From Fictibacillus phosphorivorans (lineage in GTDB: Bacteria > Bacillota > Bacilli > Bacillales > Fictibacillaceae): a DNA stretch of 64,000 bases. Both the position numbers and the translations under genes were made by a program. Below, in pieces: positions 1-8,338 of this stretch (its first letter is position 1; each line of letters opens with the position of its first letter). Below the pieces are notes generated by a model. It searched no databases, had not been told where the DNA came from, and worked only from the letters and a program-made list of their open reading frames with translations. The stretch is taken from the NCBI RefSeq assembly GCF_007673525.1, contig NZ_VDZU01000001.1, positions 806,001-870,000 of the forward strand, in the 5' to 3' direction.

Positions 1-465
1 GCAAAAGTAGTAATCATTTTCCATGTTATTACGTACTACTTGCTCGTTTGGGGCTTGGATCAGATGTTCGGCATTCAAACCACCATTAACTTTATCCACA
101 TTTACGCGATTCTGTTCTTTGTAGAGGTTGGAATTATGATCGCTATAGGAAAATGGAAGCCCTTGCAAAAACCATATGTGTATAAAGCTAATGCGCAAGT
201 CGACATGGTACCTTGGAAATACGCACTATCCGTAACGTTTATATTGCTAAGTTTGCTTGCGAGTATGTATATCGTATTCTCTCCGATTGGTTTGGCTTAT
301 CAGGATTCAATCGTGTCAGGGTATTTCTGGCCAGCGATTGCAGGATTGGCAATTGTTACTGGAATTCTTATCTATCTATCGCTAAAGGTTTGGAATCGTA
401 AGTATGCAGACTTCTTAAGTGAACAGCACAAAAAAGAAGTAAAAGAAGCAAGAAAGCTAGCATAA
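1..465 (+). CDS. Sodium/solute symporter (SSS family), C-terminal part only
   Basis: The reading frame is open from base 1, so the gene begins before the window; 154 C-terminal residues are visible. They hold four hydrophobic spans separated by a basic loop with the PWK element seen near the C-terminus of SLC5/SSS sugar symporters, then a charged cytoplasmic tail rich in Lys and Glu. It ends 13 nt before the sulfoquinovosidase, which has its own AGGAGG, so the two are probably one transcript. By position it would import the substrate of this operon (sulfoquinovose or its glycerol glycoside); that is inference, since the substrate-binding helices lie outside the window. Confidence 0.75.
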   Translation, partial: AKVVIIFHVITYYLLVWGLDQMFGIQTTINFIHIYAILFFVEVGIMIAIGKWKPLQKPYVYKANAQVDMVPWKYALSVTFILLSLLASMYIVFSPIGLAYQDSIVSGYFWPAIAGLAIVTGILIYLSLKVWNRKYADFLSEQHKKEVKEARKLA

Positions 466-478
466 TTAGGAGGTTCTT

Positions 479-2512
479 ATGGCTCTAAAAACGAATGAAA
501 CAACATTTGTATTGAAGGAATTAAATAATGGATTTCAAATTGTTGCTGAAGGCAGACTGCTCTTTCATCACTCAGTTCAGCAACCCATGCTATATGTAGG
601 ATACGGTGAAGAAACAATCAACATGTATCGAGGAAATTTTAACATTCACGATTATGTAGTAGAAAGAATCGGGCTTCGTTATGTTGATGTTTTTCAAACG
701 GAGAATGGATTTCAACTTTCTTTTTCAAAATTTGACGGTGGACCAACTGATCTCGAAATTCTTTTAACCGAAGAGGACGGAAAAGTAAAACTTTATTTTA
801 CAAAACATTCATCAGAAATTAACCGGTTATGGATACGTGTAAAAGCAGATGGTAACGAGAAAATCTATGGTTGCGGTGAACAGTTGTCACATTTTAACTT
901 GAGAGGCAAAAACTTTCCGCTATGGACTTCTGAACCTGGTGTGGGAAGGAATAAGAATACGTACACAACATGGCAGGCGGATGTAAAGGATAAAGCAGGT
1001 GGTGACTATTACAATACGAACTATCCGCAGCCAACTTTTATTTCTACTAAAAAATATTATTGCCATGTTGAAACAACCGCTTATGCCGATTTTGACTTTC
1101 GGAATAACGAATATCACGAACTTCAAATATGGGATATACCAAAATATGTGCTCTTTGAAACAGCGGAAAGCTATGTGGAGCTTGTTGAAAAGTTAACTGA
1201 AGTGTTTGGGCGTCAGCCAGAATTACCAGATTGGACATATAACGGAATCTGGCTTGGTTTACAAGGCGGAACCGATATAGTTCAGAAAAAGCTGGACTTA
1301 GCTCTCGAAAAAGGAATAAAAGTCGGAGGCGTTTGGTGTCAGGACTGGCAAGGTAAACGCATCACTTCGTTCGGAAAGAGATTGATGTGGAACTGGCGTT
1401 GGAACAGTGATGAATACCCGAATCTTGATGAAAAAATAAAAGAATGGAAAGCCAAAGGAATTCGATTCCTAGGTTATATTAATCCTTATGTGGCTGTGGA
1501 AGGTGATCTGTATGAAACAGCTGCAGATCATGGATATTTAGCTTTGAATGAAAAAGGAGATATCTATTTAGTTGATTTTGGCGAATTTTATTGTGGTGTG
1601 GTTGATTTTACAAACGACGAAGCATCTAGTTGGTACAAATCAGTTATTAAAGAAAATATGATCGATCTTGGACTAGATGGTTGGATGGCTGACTTTGGTG
1701 AATATTTACCAACGGATGTACAACTTCACAATGGAGTCTCAGCCAAGATCATGCACAATGCTTGGCCGGCACTATGGGCAAAGATCAACTATGACGCTGT
1801 AAGTGAAGCGGGGAAATTGGGTGAAGTTACTTACTTCATGAGAGCTGGATATACGGGAACTCAAAAATATTGCACGCTCTTATGGGGTGGGGATCAAAGC
1901 GTGAATTGGTCGTTAGATGATGGACTTGCTTCCGTTATTCCTGCTGCTCTCTCATCTGGTATGACGGGCTGTGGACTTCATCATAGTGATATTGGCGGCT
2001 ATACAAGTCTTCATGGAAACAAGCGAAGTAAAGAACTTCTTCTTCGATGGACAGAAATGGCGACTTTTACACCTGTCATGCGAACACATGAAGGAAATCG
2101 CCCTGATGATTGTTTTCAGTTTGATGGTGATGAAGAGACGCTGCAGCATATTGCTCGTATGACGGATCTTTATGTAAAACTTGCACCATATACGAAAGCA
2201 ATCGTGAAAGAAAATGCTGAAAAAGGAATTCCTGTACAGCGTCCTTTGTTCATGCACTATGAAGAAGATAGCAACGCTTATGACATTCAATATCAATATT
2301 TATTTGGCAGAGATCTTCTAGTAGCACCGGTGTATGAAGAAGCTACAACTCATTGGAACGTCTACTTACCTGAGGATGAATGGGTGCACGTATGGACTGG
2401 AGAAGAATATCGTGGCGGATATACAGAAGTTGAAGCACCAATTGGAAAGCCGCCTGTATTTTTCAGAAAGAATTCTTCATACAAGGAATTGTTTGAATCT
2501 TTAACGAACTAG
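479..2512 (+). CDS. yihQ: Sulfoquinovosidase, GH31 (YihQ-like)
   Basis: A 677-residue GH31 glycosidase, like E. coli YihQ in length and closely similar along the last two thirds. Aligned to YihQ without offset, the nucleophile is D405 (in GWMADFGEYLP), the acid/base D472 (in GGDQSVNW), and the residues that recognise the sulfonate and sugar, Q288, R301, W304 and Y508, are all present at the same numbers. This separates sulfoquinovosidases from ordinary alpha-glucosidases, so the call is specific: it releases sulfoquinovose from sulfoquinovosyl glycerides in the cytoplasm (no signal peptide). TAGGAGG lies 6 nt before the ATG. It is the second gene of the operon and feeds the isomerase that follows. 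Confidence 0.93.
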   Translation: MALKTNETTFVLKELNNGFQIVAEGRLLFHHSVQQPMLYVGYGEETINMYRGNFNIHDYVVERIGLRYVDVFQTENGFQLSFSKFDGGPTDLEILLTEEDGKVKLYFTKHSSEINRLWIRVKADGNEKIYGCGEQLSHFNLRGKNFPLWTSEPGVGRNKNTYTTWQADVKDKAGGDYYNTNYPQPTFISTKKYYCHVETTAYADFDFRNNEYHELQIWDIPKYVLFETAESYVELVEKLTEVFGRQPELPDWTYNGIWLGLQGGTDIVQKKLDLALEKGIKVGGVWCQDWQGKRITSFGKRLMWNWRWNSDEYPNLDEKIKEWKAKGIRFLGYINPYVAVEGDLYETAADHGYLALNEKGDIYLVDFGEFYCGVVDFTNDEASSWYKSVIKENMIDLGLDGWMADFGEYLPTDVQLHNGVSAKIMHNAWPALWAKINYDAVSEAGKLGEVTYFMRAGYTGTQKYCTLLWGGDQSVNWSLDDGLASVIPAALSSGMTGCGLHHSDIGGYTSLHGNKRSKELLLRWTEMATFTPVMRTHEGNRPDDCFQFDGDEETLQHIARMTDLYVKLAPYTKAIVKENAEKGIPVQRPLFMHYEEDSNAYDIQYQYLFGRDLLVAPVYEEATTHWNVYLPEDEWVHVWTGEEYRGGYTEVEAPIGKPPVFFRKNSSYKELFESLTN

Positions 2513-2606
2513 ATATAGTAGAGGGGACAGCGAGTAGGTTTGTCCCCGCTATTCTGTTTATGCATTTGAGTAATTTTTATAAGCATAAAGGTAATAATAT
2601 ATTTTT

Positions 2607-2631
2607 AAAGGTAGTAACCTTTTGTTATACT
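2607..2631 (+). promoter_or_regulatory. Internal promoter with a candidate GntR operator
   Basis: The 144-nt gap between the sulfoquinovosidase and the isomerase contains the palindrome AAAGGTAGTAACCTTT (2607-2622), followed at once by TATACT (2626-2631) as a possible -10. Its GGT-N4-ACC core is the layout of HutC-subfamily GntR operators such as NagR/DasR sites. A second half site, AAAGGTAA, lies at 2587. A 7-bp hairpin GGGGACA/TGTCCCC (2523-2547) without a clear T run sits upstream and may weaken read-through. The -35 is poor. Confidence 0.45.
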
Positions 2632-2668
2632 TATCTTAGGAAGAATAATATGAAGGATGTGGACAACT

Positions 2669-4009
2669 ATGCAAACGTCATCAATCGTATATATCCCAAT
2701 TGGCAGAAAAACATTTGATCTAGAAGCTGGTGAGCAATACCGTAATCAAAGCTCTGAATGGCTAAGAAGTAAGTACCATACTGTTTATGAACCAGAAGAA
2801 ATTCTTACATCTGTAGAAGATCTAGAGAAGTTCCTTGAAACGTTAACAAATAAAAATATTGATTCTATCATCTACCAAAGTGTTACTTTTGCAGATGGTG
2901 AGTTTATCGCGAAAGTACTTCAATATCGAAACGAACCTGTTGTTGTATGGTCTGTAAGAGAACCAAGTGTAGGCGGTAGGCTGCGACTTAATTCATTAAC
3001 TGGAGGAAACAGCACGAGTAATGTCCTCATGCATCATCGTCACCCTTTTACATTCGTACTAGGTAATCCCGACGAAGAACAGCTTCAAAACCAGCTTTCT
3101 CGTCAAATCAGAGTGAATGTTTTGGTTAACAAGCTGAAGCAGCTAAAGATTGGAGTGATTGGAGAACATCCGCCTGGATTCTTTTTCTCAGATACAGACG
3201 AAGAACTTCTTCATCGAAAACTGGGAGTCACGATTCAAAAAATGGATCTCCTAAAAGCATTTCAAGAATGTGTAGAGCTGCCGGAGGAAGAATGGGCAGG
3301 TGTTATTGATCGTGCTGAACAGCAAGTCATTGGATTGAATCGATCTGATGACACGGTAAAAAAGTTTGCGCAGTTTTCCACGTATGTGAAAAAGTATATC
3401 GAACGAGAAGATATTGCAGCACTCGCTGTAAGATGCTGGCCAGAATTTTTTAATGAACTAGGAGCAGCTGCTTGTTCGACTCTATCTCAGTTTACCGAAG
3501 ATGGTGTGGTATCTTCCTGTGAGTCAGATATTCATGGTGCGGTTTCGATGTTCATCCTACAAGAACTAAGTGGAGGAAACGCTCCGTATCTTGGGGATCT
3601 CGTTCATGTGAACGAACCAAATAATTCAGTTGTTTTCTGGCATTGCGGAGCAGGTGCTTATTCGCTCGCAAGTCCGTCAACGGGCGCACAATCAGGTGTA
3701 CATCCTAACCGTAAAATGGGATTTACAATGGACTTTGGATTAAAAGCTGGAGAAGTAACGATCTTCAGACTAGGGTATACGCCAGATGGATATCGTCTTC
3801 TAGTGATGAAGGGTGAAGCGCTAGATGTTCCTCAGCCGTTTTCAGGAACCTCTGTTGAAGTAAGATTAAACGGGAATGTTTCAGAAACGGTAAATACTCT
3901 AATGGAAAGTGGCTATGAACCTCACTTTGCTGTCGTATATGCAGATGTGGCTGATGATCTATTGCAGCTAGGTAAGTTGCTTAATATTCCGACTGAGGTG
4001 TATGTATAG
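2669..4009 (+). CDS. L-fucose/L-arabinose isomerase-like protein, probable sulfoquinovose isomerase
   Basis: A 446-residue FucI/AraA-superfamily protein. The C-terminal half carries the family's metal and substrate positions: an acidic patch ESDIHGA, a FWHCG histidine and a late EPHF histidine. Its place between a sulfoquinovosidase and a phosphofructokinase-like kinase points to an aldose-ketose step, sulfoquinovose to 6-deoxy-6-sulfofructose, as done by isomerases of this superfamily in the Bacillus transaldolase-type sulfoglycolysis. In E. coli an unrelated AGE-type isomerase (YihS) does this. An in-frame ATG at 2657 gives 4 more residues, but GAAGG abuts it; the ATG at 2669 has better spacing. 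The substrate is inferred from context. Confidence 0.72.
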   Translation: MQTSSIVYIPIGRKTFDLEAGEQYRNQSSEWLRSKYHTVYEPEEILTSVEDLEKFLETLTNKNIDSIIYQSVTFADGEFIAKVLQYRNEPVVVWSVREPSVGGRLRLNSLTGGNSTSNVLMHHRHPFTFVLGNPDEEQLQNQLSRQIRVNVLVNKLKQLKIGVIGEHPPGFFFSDTDEELLHRKLGVTIQKMDLLKAFQECVELPEEEWAGVIDRAEQQVIGLNRSDDTVKKFAQFSTYVKKYIEREDIAALAVRCWPEFFNELGAAACSTLSQFTEDGVVSSCESDIHGAVSMFILQELSGGNAPYLGDLVHVNEPNNSVVFWHCGAGAYSLASPSTGAQSGVHPNRKMGFTMDFGLKAGEVTIFRLGYTPDGYRLLVMKGEALDVPQPFSGTSVEVRLNGNVSETVNTLMESGYEPHFAVVYADVADDLLQLGKLLNIPTEVYV

Positions 4010-4026
4010 GAAGGGAGCGAACTTAG

Positions 4027-5199
4027 ATGGCAAAGAGAGTAGCAATTGGGCAGGCTGGAGGTCCAACAGCCGTCATCAATTCCAGTTTAGTAGGTTTTGT
4101 AGAAACGCTCCAACAAGAAGTAGAGTTATTTGGTGTTTATAACGGTTATCAAGGTTTATATGAAAACGACATAGAAAAGCTTGATGATGAACTTTTAGGA
4201 TGGATCAAATCACATCGATATGTAAACGGTGCATGCCTTGGTTCGGGACGCTATGAATTTACAACTGAAAAGATTCAAAAATCAATTTGGCATCTAAAAA
4301 AACATGGAATTGATACTCTTGTTTTTATTGGAGGCAATGGTACGATGGCTGCTCTTCATAAGCTAGCTGAGGAAGCGCGACACATTTACTATGATCTTCA
4401 AGTCATCGGTATACCGAAGACGGTTGATAATGATCTATCTGAAACGGACCATGCGCCTGGCTTTGGAAGTGCCGCGCGTTATGTGGCAACTGCTGTCAGA
4501 GATATTAGCAGAGATCTATGTGCCATGCAGAATTTTGAGCAAGTGAGAATACTAGAAACGATGGGGCGTAACTCAGGATGGCTCGCTGCTGCAAGCGGTC
4601 TTTTGAGAAATGGGGAAGATGATGGGCCACACATCGTATATGTTCCAGAACGAATCATTGAACCAGAACATTTGTTAGCAAATGTTAGAGAAGCTGTTCG
4701 ATCTTTTGGATATGCAACAATTGTTGTTGCCGAAGGGTGTAAAATTAATTCCTTTTCAGATCAGGTCGAGAAAGCGAATGTTCAAGGCAGGACGATTCTA
4801 GGCGGCATTTCTGGAGTGCTTGAGAAAATGGTTAAAACAGAACTTGGTGTGATGGCTAGAGCTGAGATTCTTGGTATGAATCAGCGCAGCTCATCAGCTG
4901 TTATTTCTATGCAAGATCAAGTGGAAGCTTTTGAAGTGGGACGAGAAGCTGCAAGACTTGTATTACATGGTGAGACGGGGAGAATGGTTACCTTACAACG
5001 ATCGGCAAATATAGATTATACTTTTAGTATGAATAGCTGTCCTCTGCAAGTTGTTGCGAAGGGCGGGGAACGTTTCCTGCCTGATGCACTTATTGATGAC
5101 CCGGAAGCCTATTACAAATGGCTCCGACCTCTCGCAGGGGAAGATCTACAGCTTTATCCCACTGTGAGAAAGAGGAGAACATTATATGAAAAGCAATAA
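4027..5199 (+). CDS. PfkA-family kinase, probable 6-deoxy-6-sulfofructose kinase
   Basis: A 390-residue phosphofructokinase of the PfkA fold, not the PfkB/ribokinase fold of E. coli YihV. Motifs: GQAGGPTAVIN (8-18), LGSGRYE (71-77), GGNGT (102-106), PKTVDND (130-136, with the catalytic Asp134) and MGRNSGW (179-185). Gly105 with Lys131 is the pair seen in some ATP-using members; Asp in place of that Gly would mark PPi users. The preceding magnesium-binding Asp of GGDG is Asn104 here, which is unusual. It probably makes sulfofructose 1-phosphate for the downstream aldolase. AAGGGAG precedes the ATG. The last 14 nt overlap the GntR gene. The phosphoryl donor is open. Confidence 0.75.
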   Translation: MAKRVAIGQAGGPTAVINSSLVGFVETLQQEVELFGVYNGYQGLYENDIEKLDDELLGWIKSHRYVNGACLGSGRYEFTTEKIQKSIWHLKKHGIDTLVFIGGNGTMAALHKLAEEARHIYYDLQVIGIPKTVDNDLSETDHAPGFGSAARYVATAVRDISRDLCAMQNFEQVRILETMGRNSGWLAAASGLLRNGEDDGPHIVYVPERIIEPEHLLANVREAVRSFGYATIVVAEGCKINSFSDQVEKANVQGRTILGGISGVLEKMVKTELGVMARAEILGMNQRSSSAVISMQDQVEAFEVGREAARLVLHGETGRMVTLQRSANIDYTFSMNSCPLQVVAKGGERFLPDALIDDPEAYYKWLRPLAGEDLQLYPTVRKRRTLYEKQ

Positions 5200-5902
5200 T
5201 ACAGCACTTTATCTGCAAGTAAAAGATCATTTGATTGAGAAGATCCAACAGCAAATCTGGCGTCCGAACCAACTTATCCCAACTGAACAAGAGCTGATGA
5301 AGCAATTTGGTGTGAGCCGCACGACCATCCGTCAAGCGATCAATATGCTTGTGGCTGACGGTCTTTTAGAAAAACAGCAAGGAAAAGGAACGGTTGTGAA
5401 GCCGCAACAGCTTGTTGGCTCATTAAAAAGATTAAAAGGATTTGCAGAAGAAGTAATGGAGAAAGGACAAGTTCCTCACTCTAAAGTTCTGCGTGCAGAA
5501 TTTATTGATACGCTTTTTTTTGAAAAAACAAAGTTAGGATTAAATGAAGATGAAAAAGTCCTTATCATTGAACGCATCCGATTTGCAGATGATGTTCCGA
5601 TTGCATTAGAGCGATCATGTTGGCCAGAAGCGATCGGAAAGTTACTGATGAAGCACGATCTGGATACTGCTAAATTTTATTCCATCTTGGAAGAAGACAA
5701 TATTATGTTAAAACGTGCAGATGAAAAAATTTCTGCTATAAATTCTACGATTTCTGAAGCAGATCTACTTGGAATTCGTGCAGGAGAAGCACTTTTAGAG
5801 ATGACTAGACTGAGTTATGGATTGAACGACAAGCCGATCGAGTATACAAAAACAAGGTATAGAAGTGACCAATACCATTATGACATTGAACTAAGACGTT
5901 AA
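5186..5902 (+). CDS. GntR/HutC-family transcriptional regulator
   Basis: 238 residues: an N-terminal winged helix (about 8-75, with TEQELMKQFGVSRTTIRQAI as the recognition region) and a C-terminal UTRA effector domain (about 95-236). The start lies inside the end of the kinase gene, with AGGAG about 10 nt upstream, so it is translated from the operon message. HutC-type regulators bind a sugar phosphate or pathway intermediate and release their operator; here the effector is likely sulfoquinovose, sulfofructose or its phosphate. The palindrome at 2607-2622 is the best candidate operator in the window. E. coli instead uses a DeoR-type regulator, CsqR. Confidence 0.85.
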   Translation: MKSNNTALYLQVKDHLIEKIQQQIWRPNQLIPTEQELMKQFGVSRTTIRQAINMLVADGLLEKQQGKGTVVKPQQLVGSLKRLKGFAEEVMEKGQVPHSKVLRAEFIDTLFFEKTKLGLNEDEKVLIIERIRFADDVPIALERSCWPEAIGKLLMKHDLDTAKFYSILEEDNIMLKRADEKISAINSTISEADLLGIRAGEALLEMTRLSYGLNDKPIEYTKTRYRSDQYHYDIELRR

Positions 5903-5926
5903 TCAAAAACATTCGGAGGTATTACA

Positions 5927-6817
5927 ATGGGATATATATCAGGAAAAGAACTGTTAACACATGCTTACGAGAATCAATATGCTGTTGGGGCATTTAGTGC
6001 ACATAACGCAGAAACCATCCTTGCTATCTTAGAAGCTGCTGAACAAGAACAAGCACCAATTATGATTCAAGTTGGGCAAAAAGTAATCAACACGATCGGA
6101 CTTGAACCGATGAAGGCAATGATTGATGTTTTCATGAAAAACATATCTGTTCCAGTCTGTATCCATCTAGATCACAGCAGGGAATATGAACAAACAATGA
6201 AAGCCATCCAGCTCGGTTTTCAATCTGTTATGTTTGATGGCTCTGCTCTTTCTTTCGAAGAGAATACGTTCATAACGAGAAAAGTAGTAGACGCTTCACG
6301 TGCGCTTGGAATCGGTTCTGAGGGTGAGATCGGTAAGATTGGCGGAACGGAAGATGATATAACGGTTGCTGAAGAAGACGCAATGATTACAGCAACCGAA
6401 GAAGCAGTGGAGTTTGTTGAAGCAACGGATGTAGATTATCTTGCTGTCTCAATAGGTACAGCACATGGAATTTATAAGAACCCTCCAAAACTGGCATTTG
6501 AAAGATTAAAAGAAATCTCAGCAGCGGTTAACCGTCCTATCGTACTACATGGTGGTTCTGACGTGCCAGATGAGCAAATTACAAAAGCAGTATCGTTAGG
6601 TATTGCAAAAATCAATGTGGATACAGAACTTAGACAATCATTCACAAAAGGAATGCAGCAAGTTCTTGAAGAAAATCCTGAAGAATTTCATCTAGCTGTT
6701 TCCCTGGGCAGAGGGCGTGAAGTTATGCAGAAAAAAGTTCAGGAGAAAATACGTCTATTCGGAAGTGCAGGAAAAGCGAGTGAATTCACAATGCGCGAAA
6801 AGGTCGTAACGTTATAA
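5927..6817 (+). CDS. Class II (zinc) ketose-bisphosphate aldolase, probable sulfofructose-1-phosphate aldolase
   Basis: 296 residues of the FbaA/GatY/KbaY family. Visible active-site elements: H80-L-D82-H83 (catalytic Asp82, zinc ligand His83), GTAHG with His180, LHGGS with His208, and a KINVDTELR phosphate-binding element. It would cleave sulfofructose 1-phosphate into dihydroxyacetone phosphate, which enters glycolysis, and 3-sulfolactaldehyde, the substrate of the next gene. The E. coli pathway uses the unrelated class I aldolase YihT. CGGAGG precedes the ATG. The motifs would equally suit fructose-bisphosphate or tagatose-bisphosphate; specificity comes from the operon. Confidence 0.8.
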   Translation: MGYISGKELLTHAYENQYAVGAFSAHNAETILAILEAAEQEQAPIMIQVGQKVINTIGLEPMKAMIDVFMKNISVPVCIHLDHSREYEQTMKAIQLGFQSVMFDGSALSFEENTFITRKVVDASRALGIGSEGEIGKIGGTEDDITVAEEDAMITATEEAVEFVEATDVDYLAVSIGTAHGIYKNPPKLAFERLKEISAAVNRPIVLHGGSDVPDEQITKAVSLGIAKINVDTELRQSFTKGMQQVLEENPEEFHLAVSLGRGREVMQKKVQEKIRLFGSAGKASEFTMREKVVTL

Positions 6818-6835
6818 AATAGGGAGTGATGATTT

Positions 6836-8269
6836 GTGGCGATCAATACAAAGTATCAAACATACGGACTATGGATTAACGGTGTTTGGAAAGAAAAAAC
6901 AGAGGTCTTGGAAGTACTCAATAAATATACGCAAAATGTAGAAGCTGCGATTGCGCGCTCTGAAAAAAAGGATGTAGATGAAGCGGTAGAAGGAGCCAAA
7001 GAAGCATATAAAGAAACCTTCTCGGCATACGACCGTTATCTTGTGCTCACAAATGCTGCACAATTATTATTGGAGAAAAAAGAAGAGTTCGCAAGAGTGT
7101 TAGTCGCTGAAGTAGGTAAGCCGATCCGTGATTCACGAGTAGAAGTAGAACGAGCTGCCCAAACACTTGAAATCTCAGCTGAAGAAGCGAAGCGTATCCA
7201 CGGTGAAGGGGTACCTGTAGAATCAGCACCAGGTTCTGAAAATCGAATGGCTTTTACACTACGAGTACCAGTTGGTGTTATTGCGGCAATTACACCGTTT
7301 AATGTGCCGCTGAACCTCGTTTGTCATAAGATTGGTCCAGCGCTGGCAGCAGGTAATGCGGTCGTGCTAAAGCCAGCTGAAGTTACACCATTGTGTGCCC
7401 TTATGTTAGCAGAGGTATTTAAGGAAGCTGGCTTGCCTGATGGCAGGCTCCAAGTCATTACAGGCGATGGTGCAGAAGTAGGCGGATGGCTGCTAGAAAA
7501 TCAAGACGTTAAGATGTTTACTTTTACCGGAAGTCCAAGAGTAGGTGAAATCATCAGACAAAAGGCAGGACTTCGTAAAGTGTCACTGGAGTTAGGAAAT
7601 AACTCCGCAACGATCGTTCATAAAGATGCCGATCTTGATAAAGCTGCAGCACTCATTGCAAACAAAAGTTTTAATAATGCAGGTCAAGTATGTATTTCTG
7701 TTCAGCGTGTATATGTTCACCAAGATGTTAAAACACCATTTACTCAATTATTAAAAGATAAAACAGAACAGCTGCAATCGGGTGATCCATTGGACGAAAC
7801 AACCGATATTGGCCCGATGATCCGGCAGGCTGAAGCAGAGCGTGTTGAAGAGTGGGTGAACGAAGCAGTGACTGACGGAGCAACTATTGTAACGGGTGGT
7901 AGCCGTAATGGAGCATTTTACGAGCCTACGATACTCTCAGATGTTAAAAGAGAAATGAAAGTTTGCAAACAAGAAGTGTTTGGTCCTGTTGTTGGGATAG
8001 ACACATATGCTACGATAGACGAAGTGATCGACCAAGTGAATGACTCGGATTATGGATTGCAAGCAGGTCTTTTCACAAATGATCTTGCATTCGCTATGAA
8101 AGCGGCGAAAGAGATTGAAGTGGGTGGACTTATCGTAAACGATGCTTCAGCATATCGAGTGGATCACATGCCATACGGTGGCGTAAAGAAGAGCGGGACT
8201 GGAAAAGAAGGTCCTCGCTATGCGATTGAAGAGATGACTGAAGAACGAATCATTGTTTTAAATTTGTAG
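6836..8269 (+). CDS. Aldehyde dehydrogenase, probable 3-sulfolactaldehyde dehydrogenase
   Basis: A 477-residue NAD(P)-dependent ALDH. The catalytic Cys286 lies in NNAGQVCIS and the general base Glu252 in SLELGNN; PYGGVKKSGTGKEG near the end is the usual ALDH C-terminal motif. The GTG start has AGGGAGTG upstream. In this setting it would oxidise 3-sulfolactaldehyde to 3-sulfolactate, the end product of the sulfo-ED and sulfo-TAL routes, rather than reducing it to dihydroxypropanesulfonate as YihU does in E. coli. It is the last gene before the terminator. Succinate-semialdehyde or phosphonoacetaldehyde would be alternatives without the operon context. Confidence 0.78.
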   Translation: MAINTKYQTYGLWINGVWKEKTEVLEVLNKYTQNVEAAIARSEKKDVDEAVEGAKEAYKETFSAYDRYLVLTNAAQLLLEKKEEFARVLVAEVGKPIRDSRVEVERAAQTLEISAEEAKRIHGEGVPVESAPGSENRMAFTLRVPVGVIAAITPFNVPLNLVCHKIGPALAAGNAVVLKPAEVTPLCALMLAEVFKEAGLPDGRLQVITGDGAEVGGWLLENQDVKMFTFTGSPRVGEIIRQKAGLRKVSLELGNNSATIVHKDADLDKAAALIANKSFNNAGQVCISVQRVYVHQDVKTPFTQLLKDKTEQLQSGDPLDETTDIGPMIRQAEAERVEEWVNEAVTDGATIVTGGSRNGAFYEPTILSDVKREMKVCKQEVFGPVVGIDTYATIDEVIDQVNDSDYGLQAGLFTNDLAFAMKAAKEIEVGGLIVNDASAYRVDHMPYGGVKKSGTGKEGPRYAIEEMTEERIIVLNL

Positions 8270-8281
8270 CGAGAAAAAAGT

Positions 8282-8307
8282 GCTGATCTCTCCGGTCAGC
8301 CTTTTTC
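8282..8307 (+). terminator. Rho-independent terminator of the sulfoglycolysis operon
   Basis: 7-bp stem GCTGATC/GGTCAGC (one G-T pair), 5-nt loop, then TTTTT. It separates the dehydrogenase from the AEC permease, so the permease is either expressed by read-through or has its own weak promoter. Confidence 0.75.
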
Positions 8308-8338
8308 CGTTGTAGTTAACAGAAAGAAGGGATAAGAC

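Noticed and set aside
2523..2547. Terminator after the sulfoquinovosidase gene
   Set aside because: The GGGGACA/TGTCCCC stem is good but the following bases (GCTATTCTGTTT) are not a T run; kept only as a possible attenuating hairpin.
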